Source: an uncultured Blautia sp. (lineage in GTDB: Bacteria; Bacillota; Clostridia; Lachnospirales; Lachnospiraceae). From it: a stretch of 9,872 nucleotides of DNA. The notes beneath the pieces were generated by a model. That model worked only from the letters and a program-made list of their open reading frames with translations, was not told the origin of the DNA and made no database searches. Of the stretch, positions 1 through 6,698 are shown piece by piece; the stretch's first letter is position 1, and every line of letters starts with the position of its first letter. The translations under genes were made by a program, and so were the position numbers. The stretch is taken from NCBI GenBank assembly GCA_902476765.1, contig CABSEJ010000121.1, positions 1 through 9,872 of the forward strand, read 5' to 3'.

Positions 1-106
1 TGTAACCAGCATCCGCAAGGCAGACGAGAATCCGCTGATTCTCTCTCTGTATGACGGTCTGTTAAAGGGTAAAGTACATGAACTGCTCCATGTAGACGAA
101 TACTAA
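1..106 (+). CDS. C-terminal tail of a plus-strand gene, possibly an [FeFe]-hydrogenase (5' part outside window)
   Basis: An open plus-strand frame enters from the left edge (first full codon at base 2) and stops at TAA 104-106, leaving 34 visible residues. The tail contains ADENP, a LYDGLL segment and HELLH, then ends in an aromatic residue. [FeFe]-hydrogenase catalytic subunits commonly end in a comparable small-subunit tail, with an ENP motif, an LY motif, then a His-Leu-Leu-His motif and a terminal Tyr. None of the H-cluster cysteine motifs is in the window, so the call rests on this tail alone. The gene converges with the ABC operon, and about 115 bp separate the two stop codons. Another protein family with a similar tail remains possible. 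Confidence 0.5.
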   Translation, partial: VTSIRKADENPLILSLYDGLLKGKVHELLHVDEY

Positions 107-164
107 GAAATGACAAATACTGCGAAATACCGAGAAAACAATAGTAATAAGGAGAACCCTCAGA

Positions 165-182
165 TATTAAAAGTATTAAAAG
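165..182. repeat. Tandem 9-bp direct repeat in convergent intergenic spacer
   Basis: TATTAAAAG occurs twice back to back in the AT-rich spacer between the two converging genes. The rest of the spacer (107-200) holds nothing else recognisable. The repeat is short and may be chance or replication slippage; no function is assigned. Confidence 0.5.
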
Positions 183-200
183 CAGATTTTCCTGTGCTAT

Positions 201-247
201 AAAAGGGAGTCGGGGTTTTGGCCTATAAGACCAAAATCCCGGCTCCC
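201..247 (-). terminator. Rho-independent terminator of the ABC transporter operon
   Basis: Arms at 231-247 and 205-221 form a 17-bp stem with two A-C mismatches around a 9-nt loop (222-230). On the minus strand the stem is followed by TTTTAT. The stop codon of the ATPase gene (TAG, 223-225) lies in the loop, so the last codons of the gene form the upstream arm. There is no T-run on the plus-strand side, so it should work mainly for the minus-strand operon. Confidence 0.85.
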
Positions 248-840
248 AGCATTTCTGCCTCTTTTAACTCATGGGTGACGCAGATAACCGTCCGTCCCCT
301 GCATTGCTGTTTGACAAATTCTACAGTCTGGACCTTGGTATCCTCATCCAGCCCCTTAAAGGGTTCGTCCAGAAAAAGAATATCCCAGTCTGCATACAGC
401 GCTCTTAATAGGGCTACTCTCCGTCTCATTCCCCCGGAAAGCTCCCGAACCGGACGGTTGATACAATCTGAAAGTCCCAGACTCTCAAAACCGGCTGTCC
501 ATTCATGTTCTACGTTTTTATCTTCCTGCTTTTTTAAAAATCCTGTTATGGTTCTTCTGCTTTCCTTTGCTGGCCGTACCATGTCCACATTGGCTCCTGC
601 GCTGAGATTTTCGCAAAGTCTGTCCTCCTGGAATACTGCGCTTTTTTTTCTTTGAGAAAAGTCAGAAAGCTCTCCTTTATCCGGTCTTTCCAGACCCATC
701 AGGATACGCAGCAAAGTGGTCTTTCCTTTTCCTGAAGGAGCCATGACACAGGTAATCTTCCCCTCAGGAAACACTGCGCTAAAGTCCGCCAGCACCTGAT
801 TTTCCCCATAGGCTTTATAGATATGCTTTATTTCCGCCAT
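223..840 (-). CDS. ABC transporter ATP-binding protein (SsuB/TauB-like, short form)
   Basis: This 205-residue protein is the cytoplasmic ATPase that powers the importer encoded with it. Visible motifs in order are a Walker A loop at about 34-42 (APSGKGKTT), a Q-loop Gln at 71, the signature LSGGM at 134-138 followed by three Arg, a Walker B strand ending in Asp158-Glu159, and the switch His190. Two points are unusual. The first Gly of Walker A (GxxxxGKT) is Ala34. The protein also stops only 15 residues after His190, where most SsuB/TauB relatives (about 240-260 residues) continue. The stop lies inside the terminator loop, so the short end looks native rather than broken. The ATG (838-840) is 1 bp from the permease stop, with an AAGGA element upstream, indicating translational coupling. 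The substrate cannot be read from the sequence. Confidence 0.9.
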   Translation of the reverse strand: MAEIKHIYKAYGENQVLADFSAVFPEGKITCVMAPSGKGKTTLLRILMGLERPDKGELSDFSQRKKSAVFQEDRLCENLSAGANVDMVRPAKESRRTITGFLKKQEDKNVEHEWTAGFESLGLSDCINRPVRELSGGMRRRVALLRALYADWDILFLDEPFKGLDEDTKVQTVEFVKQQCRGRTVICVTHELKEAEMLGAGILVL

Positions 841-841
841 G

Positions 842-1621
842 TCAACCGTTCCTTTCCAGATACCTTACACATTTCTTGATTCCTGCCAAAAATACCTTTT
901 CAAAAATCAGACTTACCAGAATGATGACCAAAGTCCATGCAAACAAATCCGGAGTGTCCAGATATACCTTTGCTTTATATAGTTTCTCTCCTATAGAGCC
1001 GTCCGGAATCCCGATAACCTCTGCCGCTACTCCGGCTTTCCAGCACAGTCCCAGAGCAATGGAGCAGCCCGCCTGAAAAAAGGGCAGCACCTGAGATACA
1101 TAGATATACCGGATTTTTCTCAGAGGCGAAAGCCCAAACACCTGAGCCATCTCCAGCAGCTTTTTATCTGTACTTCCGATACCCTCCAAAATATTCGTGT
1201 AGATGACAGGAAATACCATGAGAAAGGATATGACTACAGAAAGATTTCTGGAAGAAACCCAAATCAACACTAAAATCACAAAGGAGGCCACGGGAATGGC
1301 TTTCACTGTCACAACGGCAGGGGCCAAAAATTCTCTTACCGGCCTGCATCTGGCCGACAGGCCTCCCAAAAAAATGCCCAAAACCATGGCAGCCAGAAAG
1401 CCTCCCACTATCCGCAGCATAGAAAATCCGATAGAAGCCCAGAAATGTTCCTGTACACCCAGCTCCAAAAGTCTTTTCAGAACAGACACAGGAGATACCA
1501 AAAGTATCTCCTGTCCCACGGCACTGCTGGCCCCCTGCCAGATAAGCAGCCAGAACACCACAGCCCATAACTTTATCTTATTTGTTTTTTCCTGTTTTTT
1601 ATCTGCTGTAATAGAAATCAT
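842..1621 (-). CDS. ABC transporter permease (SsuC/TauC-like, BPD_transp_1)
   Basis: This 259-residue inner-membrane permease would form the translocation channel as a homodimer. Hydrophobic segments are visible at roughly 17-29, 66-87, 103-121, 125-145, 181-199 and 227-245. The cytoplasmic EAA loop that docks onto the ATPase is at about 157-180 (EMAQVFG then a Pro after VSQVL). Length and layout match the nitrate/sulfonate/taurine permease family. The ATG at 1619-1621 lies inside the 3' end of the lipoprotein gene (23-bp overlap including the stop), which points to coupled translation. No other early in-frame ATG fits the membrane topology. The substrate is unknown: this family imports sulfonates, nitrate, taurine, thiamine precursors and other small molecules. 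Confidence 0.9.
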   Translation of the reverse strand: MISITADKKQEKTNKIKLWAVVFWLLIWQGASSAVGQEILLVSPVSVLKRLLELGVQEHFWASIGFSMLRIVGGFLAAMVLGIFLGGLSARCRPVREFLAPAVVTVKAIPVASFVILVLIWVSSRNLSVVISFLMVFPVIYTNILEGIGSTDKKLLEMAQVFGLSPLRKIRYIYVSQVLPFFQAGCSIALGLCWKAGVAAEVIGIPDGSIGEKLYKAKVYLDTPDLFAWTLVIILVSLIFEKVFLAGIKKCVRYLERNG

Positions 1622-2702
1622 CTCCCGGCACTTCTCCGCCTACGGCTTCCGGATTCTGGCTTTTCAGAACCTCCAGATAGCCGGAAAGCTTTTCTTTCAT
1701 CTCTGCTCCCTCTAAAAACACAATATTGCAGGCAGGAATAGCTTTCTGGGCTACTTCCGCAGTAACAATATCATAATGGCCTACAAGCTGGGCAGCCTCC
1801 TCCAAATTAGCGTTTACATAGTCCACAGAGTCCTGATATTTATCCAAAAAGTCCTCCACAGCCTCCGGTTCCTCTTCTACAAACTGAGACCGGGCAACTA
1901 CCACACCGGTAATCAGACTGCTCTTCACCTCCTGGTTCTGCTGGACATTATCCCACTCCTGGGTTAAATCCAGAGCAGTGCGGATAGAGGGATTTTTGGC
2001 CTGAGCCGTTGTTACAAAGGGCTGAGGCAGCATGGCTATCCCGTTCGCTCCTGCTGTGATAGCTGCCACACACTCAGAATGTTCGCTTTTCCACTCAATG
2101 GTCACATCTGCAGCAGGATCAATTCCATTTGCAGAAAGTACATATTCCAGAGCGTATTCCGGAGTGGAGCCCTTGCCGCTGGCATAGATAGTCTTTCCTC
2201 TTAAATCTTCTACAGACTGTACAGTCTCTCCGTTTTCTACAATATACAGAACTCCAAGGGTATTTACAGCCAAAACCTGTACCTGTCCCTCTGTTTTATT
2301 GTACAGCACAGAAGCCAGGTTCGCCGGTACTGCTGCAATATCCGCCTCTCCCTGGACCAGCTTTGGCGTCACCTCATCGGCAGAAGCTGCAATGGAAAAG
2401 CTGTAGTTTTCACTGGTTACCTGCCCATTGTCCACGTCATCCATCAGCTTTACCATTCCCATGGCTGTAGGGCCTTTCAGAGCCATAACGTTTACATCCA
2501 CAGGCTGTCCTTCTGACTGGCTCTCAGTCTCCTCCTGTTCTGTCTTCTCTGCACTTTCCTCCTGGCTGCTTTCTTCCTGTTCATTTTCACTCTGCTCCTG
2601 TATTTCCTGTCCCTGGTTCCCCTCATTGGAAGAGCCGCATCCAGCCAGAAGAGATACTGCCATGGCTGTAGCCAGAAGCAATGCTGCTATTTTCTTTTTC
2701 AT
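1599..2702 (-). CDS. NMT1/TauA-like ABC substrate-binding lipoprotein
   Basis: This 367-residue protein would capture the ligand outside the membrane for the permease and ATPase downstream. It starts with a lipoprotein signal peptide: Lys at 2-4, a hydrophobic core at 6-20 and the lipobox LLAGC with Cys22 as the lipidated residue. Residues 27-67 are a low-complexity linker rich in Glu, Gln and Ser. The binding domain follows, with a typical first strand (VNVMALKGP at 70-78), an ADIAAVPANLA segment and a YASGKGSTPEY phosphate- or anion-loop-like stretch. The pattern fits the COG0715/NMT1 family. The thiamine-precursor CCCFC-type motif is not seen, so a ThiY role is not supported. A purine-rich element (GAGGAAGGA) precedes the ATG. 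It is the first gene of the three-gene importer operon. Confidence 0.87.
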   Translation of the reverse strand: MKKKIAALLLATAMAVSLLAGCGSSNEGNQGQEIQEQSENEQEESSQEESAEKTEQEETESQSEGQPVDVNVMALKGPTAMGMVKLMDDVDNGQVTSENYSFSIAASADEVTPKLVQGEADIAAVPANLASVLYNKTEGQVQVLAVNTLGVLYIVENGETVQSVEDLRGKTIYASGKGSTPEYALEYVLSANGIDPAADVTIEWKSEHSECVAAITAGANGIAMLPQPFVTTAQAKNPSIRTALDLTQEWDNVQQNQEVKSSLITGVVVARSQFVEEEPEAVEDFLDKYQDSVDYVNANLEEAAQLVGHYDIVTAEVAQKAIPACNIVFLEGAEMKEKLSGYLEVLKSQNPEAVGGEVPGDDFYYSR

Positions 2703-2763
2703 CCTTTTGTTCCTTCCTCTCTTGTTGTCTATTTTTTATTTTCTCTGTATCTTTACTTTCTCT

Positions 2764-2769
2764 ATCATA
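2764..2769 (-). promoter_or_regulatory. Weak -10-like element before the ABC operon
   Basis: The 109-bp gap between the DUF1015 stop and the lipoprotein start holds a TATGAT hexamer (minus strand) about 61 bp from the ATG. The -35 region at 17-18 bp spacing is poor (about 3 of 6). No convincing terminator follows DUF1015, so read-through from that gene is an alternative. Confidence 0.22.
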
Positions 2770-2811
2770 CTGAATTTCATGGGCTATCTGGATCTCTCGC
2801 CCTTTTTCCCT

Positions 2812-4047
2812 TTATATCCGGTGGATAAACAGACCGCTTCTCAGCTTGGGTTCAAACCAGGTGGATTTTGGAGGCATAAGTCTTCTTTCATCTGCCACCT
2901 GCATAAGCTCGGAAATATCTGTGGGGTAAAGGGAAAACGCCACGCCTCCTGTGCGGTCTGCCTGGTCCATCAAAGGAGAAAGGCCTTTTATTCCCCCTAT
3001 AAACTCGATTCGTGAATCAGTCCGTGGCTCCCGGATTCCCAGCACCGGGCCTAGGATATAATCCTGCAATACGCTTACATCTAAGCCTTCCACCGCATCC
3101 CGGGAAACATATTCCTCTTTTAGCTTTAAATGATACCATTTTTTGTCCAGATACATGCCAAAGCAGCCTTTTCTCTTTGGCTTCATGGGAATCCCTCCGG
3201 TCTCCTTCACTTCAAAATGTTCTTTCACTTTTTCCAGAAAGTCCTGGGAATTCAATCCATTGAGGGAATGTACCACCCTGTTGTATTCCAGAATCCGAAG
3301 CTCGTCTGAGGGGAACAACACGCACATAAAATAATTAAAAGGCTCTTTTCCTGTATACATAGGATTTTCCCTGCGTCTTTCCAGCCCGGTCCTTACAGCA
3401 GCAGCGGCTCTGTGATGTCCGTCTGCAATGTAAATTTCTTTCACGTCCCGAAAGATTTCTTCTATTTTCTCAATAATATTTCCCTCATATACCACCCAGA
3501 TTCTGTGGCTGATACCGTCCTTTGCTACAAACTGGTAACTGGGAAAACTGCGCTTTCTGATGTCTAAAAGCCGGCGAAGCTGAGGATTTGGCCTGTGAGC
3601 CAGAAAGATTGGTCCTGTCTGAGCCTGGCAGGCCTCTATATGACGGATACGGTCTTCCTCTTTCTCGGCTCTGGTCTTTTCGTGACATTTAATCACCTGG
3701 TTCAGATAATCATCAATAGACGCACAGGCCACCAGTCCTGTCTGTACATGGCTGCCGTCTTTCAGCTCATAGATATAAAAAGACTTCTGCACATCCTGGC
3801 AAAAATCCCCGTTCTCCAGCATTTTCCACAAAGTCTCCTGGGCCCTTTTATACACCTGAGGACTATATATATCTGTATCCCGGGAAAACTGTGTCTCCGG
3901 ACGGTCAATCTTTAAAAAAGAAAGAGGCTCTCTCTTTACCTCTTCCCTGGCCTCCTCCTCTGTAAAAACATCGTAAGGCAGGGCTGCAATCTTAGCTGCC
4001 TTAGAGGCCTGGGGCCGGATTGCACAAAAAGGTTTGATAACTGCCAT
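2812..4047 (-). CDS. DUF1015 family protein (COG4198), serine-operon associated
   Basis: This 411-residue cytoplasmic protein belongs to the uncharacterised DUF1015 family by its start (MAVIKPF followed by AIRP), an ALPYDVF segment near 22-28, a HEKTRAEKEEDR helix at about 122-133, the conserved ADGHHR motif at 208-213, and a C-terminal MPPKSTWFEPK segment near 391-401. Family length is about 400-420, so it appears complete. The start at 4047 is chosen because GGAGGG (4054-4059) sits 6 nt upstream and the protein then begins at the family N-terminus. The frame stays open upstream to 4353, but that part resembles no protein and overlaps a promoter. The biochemical function is not established. 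The DGHHR motif recalls ParB/SerK-like folds, and the neighbours serA and serC suggest a role around serine or phosphoserine. That link is inference. Confidence 0.88.
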   Translation of the reverse strand: MAVIKPFCAIRPQASKAAKIAALPYDVFTEEEAREEVKREPLSFLKIDRPETQFSRDTDIYSPQVYKRAQETLWKMLENGDFCQDVQKSFYIYELKDGSHVQTGLVACASIDDYLNQVIKCHEKTRAEKEEDRIRHIEACQAQTGPIFLAHRPNPQLRRLLDIRKRSFPSYQFVAKDGISHRIWVVYEGNIIEKIEEIFRDVKEIYIADGHHRAAAAVRTGLERRRENPMYTGKEPFNYFMCVLFPSDELRILEYNRVVHSLNGLNSQDFLEKVKEHFEVKETGGIPMKPKRKGCFGMYLDKKWYHLKLKEEYVSRDAVEGLDVSVLQDYILGPVLGIREPRTDSRIEFIGGIKGLSPLMDQADRTGGVAFSLYPTDISELMQVADERRLMPPKSTWFEPKLRSGLFIHRI

Positions 4048-4064
4048 ATCCATCCCTCCGTTTC

Positions 4065-4181
4065 TTATTTTATTTTTTGGAGGATTCGCAAAGTTTTTGC
4101 AATCCTTTTCCTGTTTCTCCTCAGTGAAGAAATGATACTTTTTACTTTTCGAAAGGTTTTCAGCTTTTTCTCCAATGACAT
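4065..4181 (-). CDS. Candidate small highly basic protein (38 aa)
   Basis: A short frame begins at ATG 4179-4181 with AAGGAG (4189-4194) 7 nt upstream. It ends at TAA 4065-4067, 17 nt before the DUF1015 start. The product begins MSLEKKLKTFRK and has 9 Lys and 6 Arg against one Glu, with Leu, Ile and Val spaced between them, which is compatible with one amphipathic cationic helix. It has no signal peptide, Cys or Trp. A candidate promoter lies about 32 bp upstream of the start. The spacing looks like a real first gene of a small operon, but the stretch is A-rich and Lys/Arg codons arise easily there, so chance is a serious alternative. No family is recognised. It could be a nucleic-acid- or membrane-binding peptide, or a translated leader of DUF1015. 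Confidence 0.42.
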   Translation of the reverse strand: MSLEKKLKTFRKVKSIISSLRRNRKRIAKTLRILQKIK

Positions 4182-4212
4182 ACGGCTTCTCCTTCCCTGT
4201 TCCTGCTGTCTT

Positions 4213-4221
4213 AGTATAACA
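4213..4221 (-). promoter_or_regulatory. Extended -10 promoter candidate for small ORF and DUF1015
   Basis: The minus strand reads TGTTATACT, a TGn extended -10 with 5 of 6 matches to TATAAT. Initiation would fall near 4206, leaving a short leader before AAGGAG. The -35 position (TGGCCT at 4236-4241) is poor, as is common for extended -10 promoters. Confidence 0.45.
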
Positions 4222-4255
4222 CAACTCCTCTGTACAGGCCATATTTATATGATTG

Positions 4256-4264
4256 TTTATACCA
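4256..4264 (-). promoter_or_regulatory. Second extended -10 candidate upstream of DUF1015
   Basis: The minus strand reads TGGTATAAA, another TGn-TATAAA element 43 bp upstream of the first. No good -35 hexamer is present. Either or both could drive DUF1015. The remainder of 4182-4380 shows no gene or other recognisable element. Confidence 0.3.
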
Positions 4265-4380
4265 CCGGAATCTGAAATTACAGTTGACACTACGCATAAA
4301 CTGCAACGGAATCCAGCCCATTTTAAGTCCCCTGGGGCGAGAGGGCGCTGCAAAGACTGTCCGCTTTCTGCAGCAACAGG

Positions 4381-4424
4381 AAAAGCTGCGGTACACTAGC
4401 ACTTCTGCTGTCTGATACCGCAGC
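4381..4424 (-). terminator. Terminator after serA
   Basis: Seven bases after the serA stop, GCTGCGGTA (4416-4424) pairs with TACCGCAGC (4385-4393) in a 9-bp perfect stem, with a further small AGCA/TGCT stem inside the 22-nt loop. TTTT follows on the minus strand. The T-tract is short, so termination may be partial and allow some read-through into DUF1015. The opposite side is also T-rich, so the hairpin could act in both directions. Confidence 0.7.
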
Positions 4425-4430
4425 CTCTTT

Positions 4431-5594
4431 TTATTTTACGATACGAACTCTGTAAACGCCCTCTATTTTCTTCAGGGTATCTGCCACATCTTTAGATATG
4501 GAGGAGGATACGTCAATCATGGTATAAGCGTAGTCTCCCCGGCTTTTGTTGGTCATATTGGAGATATTCACCCCTGCGTCTCCCAGAGCCTTGGCAAACT
4601 GGCTAATCATGTTAGGAATGTTTTTATGGTTGATGGTAACCCTTCCCACATCTACACAGGCTCCGGCATCACAGTTTGGATAATTTACGGAATTCTTGAT
4701 GTTACCGTTTTCCAGATAATCCATCACCTGCTTGACTGCCATAACGGCACAGTTATCCTCAGATTCTTCGGTAGAGGCGCCCAAATGAGGCGTTACCAAA
4801 GTGTTTGGCGTGCTGGCAACCAGCGGATTGGCAAAATCTGTCACATATTTCTTCACCTTGTCAGCTTTTAAGGCTTCTGCCAAGGCTTCTTCATCCACCA
4901 GCAAATCCCTGGCAAAATTCAGAAGCACCACACCGTCCTTCATCTGGGCGATTTCCTCTTTTCCAATCATCTTCTTGGTGCTTTCCATTAAAGGCACATG
5001 AATGGTAATGTAATCGCAGTCCCGGTAAATCATATTCACGTCATTGATATGATGAATACTTCTGGAAAGGCTCCAGGCAGCATCCACAGATATAAATGGG
5101 TCGTAGCCATAAACTTCCATACCCAGATGTACCGCCGCATTGGCCACCCTCACTCCGATGGCTCCAAGGCCTATGATACCCAGCTTCTTCCCGCTGATTT
5201 CACAGCCGGCAAACTGTTTCTTTTTCTTCTCCGCTTTCTTGGCAATATCCTCGGTAGCTTCCTGCTGCTCCAGCCATTCGATGCCTCCTACAATATCTCT
5301 GGAGGCCAGCAGCATACCGGCAATGACCATTTCCTTAACCCCATTGGCATTGGCTCCCGGTGTGTTAAACACCACCACACCCTTTTTCGCCAGCTCCTCC
5401 AAAGGAATGTTATTGACTCCGGCTCCGGCTCTGGCCACTGCCGACACTCTCTCCGGAAGCTCCAGCTGATGCATATCTGCACTTCTCACCAGAACAGCAT
5501 CCGCCTGTTCCATATGTTCTGTCTTTTCATATTTTCCCGGAAATTTATCTAAACCAACCTGAGAAATAGGATTTAAGCAATGATACTGATACAT
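4431..5594 (-). CDS. serA: D-3-phosphoglycerate dehydrogenase
   Basis: SerA oxidises 3-phosphoglycerate to 3-phosphohydroxypyruvate with NAD, the first step of serine synthesis. The 387-residue protein has a substrate-binding N-terminal part with RAGAGVNNI at 55-63, a Rossmann motif GLGAIG at 142-147 with the NAD-ribose Asp165, catalytic Arg229 (NFARD) and His270 (TPHLGAST). A C-terminal ACT domain covers about 316-387 and usually senses serine. The Glu of the usual Arg-Glu-His triad is not at its expected place: the segment reads TDFANP, and the Arg-His interval is about 11 residues shorter than in E. coli SerA. This resembles the clostridial subgroup rather than damage. A long central Lys-rich helix (119-127) also fits that subgroup. 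The ATG is 2 bp from the serC stop with AGGAG upstream, so the two genes are co-transcribed. A hairpin terminator follows. Confidence 0.93.
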   Translation of the reverse strand: MYQYHCLNPISQVGLDKFPGKYEKTEHMEQADAVLVRSADMHQLELPERVSAVARAGAGVNNIPLEELAKKGVVVFNTPGANANGVKEMVIAGMLLASRDIVGGIEWLEQQEATEDIAKKAEKKKKQFAGCEISGKKLGIIGLGAIGVRVANAAVHLGMEVYGYDPFISVDAAWSLSRSIHHINDVNMIYRDCDYITIHVPLMESTKKMIGKEEIAQMKDGVVLLNFARDLLVDEEALAEALKADKVKKYVTDFANPLVASTPNTLVTPHLGASTEESEDNCAVMAVKQVMDYLENGNIKNSVNYPNCDAGACVDVGRVTINHKNIPNMISQFAKALGDAGVNISNMTNKSRGDYAYTMIDVSSSISKDVADTLKKIEGVYRVRIVK

Positions 5595-5596
5595 GA

Positions 5597-6665
5597 TTAT
5601 CCGTTCTCCTTTTCAAAATTTTTCATAAAGGCAACCAGGGCCTTTACCCCTTCTTCCGGCATTGCATTGTAAATGCTGGCCCTCATGCCCCCTACGCTTC
5701 TGTGGCCTTTCAAATTCTCTAATCCGGCTTCTTTGGCCTCTTTTACAAACTTAGCATCCAGCTCCTGACTTCCTGTTACAAAGGGAACATTCATCAAAGA
5801 GCGGTCTTCCTTCACCACAGTGCCTTTAAACAGATGGCTCTGGTCCAGAAAATCATAGAGAATCCCGGCCTTGCGCTGGTTTTTCTCCTGCATAACCTCC
5901 AGTCCTCCCATGGCTTTCAGCCATTTAAAGACCTTGCCGCACATATAGATGCACCAGCAATTGGGTGTGTTATACATGGAGCCTGCATCTGCATGGGTCT
6001 TAAAGTTCAGCATAGTAGGCGTCCCCGGAAGTACGTCCCCGGTAATTAAATCTTCACGGATAATGGAAATTACCATACCGGCCGGGCCGATATTTTTCTG
6101 CACCCCTCCGTACATAATACCGTATTTGGTAATATCCGCCGGTTGGGAAAGGAAGCAGGAAGACACGTCGGAAACCAGGATTTTCCCCTTAGTATCCGGC
6201 AGTTTATTGTACCTGGTACCGTAAATAGTATTATTCTCACAAATATATACATAATCCGCATCCGGACTGATAGGAAGGTCGGAGCAATCCGGTATGTAGG
6301 AAAAGGTTTTATCCTCGGATGAGGCAATCTTATTGGCCTTTCCGTATTTCTGGGCTTCCTGCCAGGCCTTTTTGGCCCACTGTCCGGTAACAATATAATC
6401 TGCCACACGGTTTTTCATAAGATTCATAGGAATCATGGCAAACTGCTGGCTGGCACCTCCCTGAAGAAACAGTACCTTGTAATTATCCGGAATTTTCAGA
6501 AGGTCCCGCAGGTCTGCTTCGGCTTCCTGAATAATGTCTTCAAACATTTTGGAACGGTGGCTCATCTCCATAACGGACATACCGCAGCCCCTGTAATCCA
6601 AAATCTTTTAGTACCTCTTCCGGCAATACTGCCGGTCCTGCTGAAAAGTTATAAACTCTGCTCAC
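5597..6665 (-). CDS. serC: Phosphoserine aminotransferase, frameshifted near the N-terminus
   Basis: SerC transfers the amino group of glutamate to 3-phosphohydroxypyruvate, giving phosphoserine, and uses PLP. The GTG start at 6663-6665 has AGGAGG 8 nt upstream and encodes the family N-terminus (SRVYNFSAGPAVLPEEVLK). That frame then runs off and stops at TGA 6540-6542. The rest of the protein continues in another frame from about 6601 to the TAA at 5597-5599. It contains MSVMEMSHRS, the substrate-binding loop QGGASQQF, the Asp of VSDVSS, the PLP Lys in GVQKNIGPAG (residue 169 of the 334-residue body) and the C-terminal GGMRASIYNAMP motif. Joined, the two parts give about 355 residues, some 7 short of E. 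coli SerC, which suggests a deletion of about 14 bp. A TTG at 6599-6601 could start the body, but no ribosome site precedes it. The alternatives are a real pseudogene, programmed recoding, or an assembly error. Confidence 0.88.
6596..6606 (-). other. Frameshift junction in serC
   Basis: On the minus strand the N-terminal frame reads K-D-F across AAA GAT TTT, while the conserved body resumes one base later as TTG GAT TAC (L-D-Y). A +1 shift over the T-run would join them. The usual 7-residue helix segment between EEVLK and DY is missing, so a small deletion explains the site better than slippage alone. Confidence 0.75.
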
Positions 6666-6673
6666 GACTCTTT

Positions 6674-6679
6674 CCTCCT
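6674..6679 (-). promoter_or_regulatory. Ribosome binding site that sets the serC GTG start
   Basis: A perfect AGGAGG (within GAGGAGGAAA) lies 8 nt before the GTG at 6665. It identifies the true serC start, since no such site precedes the TTG at 6601. It directly follows the stop of a 15-codon leader frame. Confidence 0.85.
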
Positions 6680-6698
6680 CTAAGCTCTATTACAGAGT

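Noticed and set aside
149..157. AAGGAGAA-like ribosome site on the plus strand in the convergent spacer
   Set aside because: No ATG, GTG or TTG with an open frame follows at usable distance; likely chance in a purine-rich stretch.
2428..3015. Plus-strand frame opposite the lipoprotein start and DUF1015 end
   Set aside because: Its Ser/Cys-rich start is the antisense of the Glu/Gln-rich linker; it is a shadow frame.
4048..4353. N-terminal extension of the DUF1015 frame by 102 codons
   Set aside because: The family N-terminus begins at MAVIKPF with a well-placed GGAGGG. The extension overlaps promoter elements and the small ORF and shows no protein-like pattern.
4998..5552. Long plus-strand frame opposite serA (184 residues), and similar plus-strand frames throughout
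   Set aside because: They lie opposite well-supported genes with conserved motifs, lack plausible ribosome sites and resemble no protein family.
5597..6601. serC starting at TTG 6601 as an intact 334-residue gene
   Set aside because: No ribosome binding site precedes this TTG, and the conserved SerC N-terminus with a perfect AGGAGG lies just upstream in another frame.
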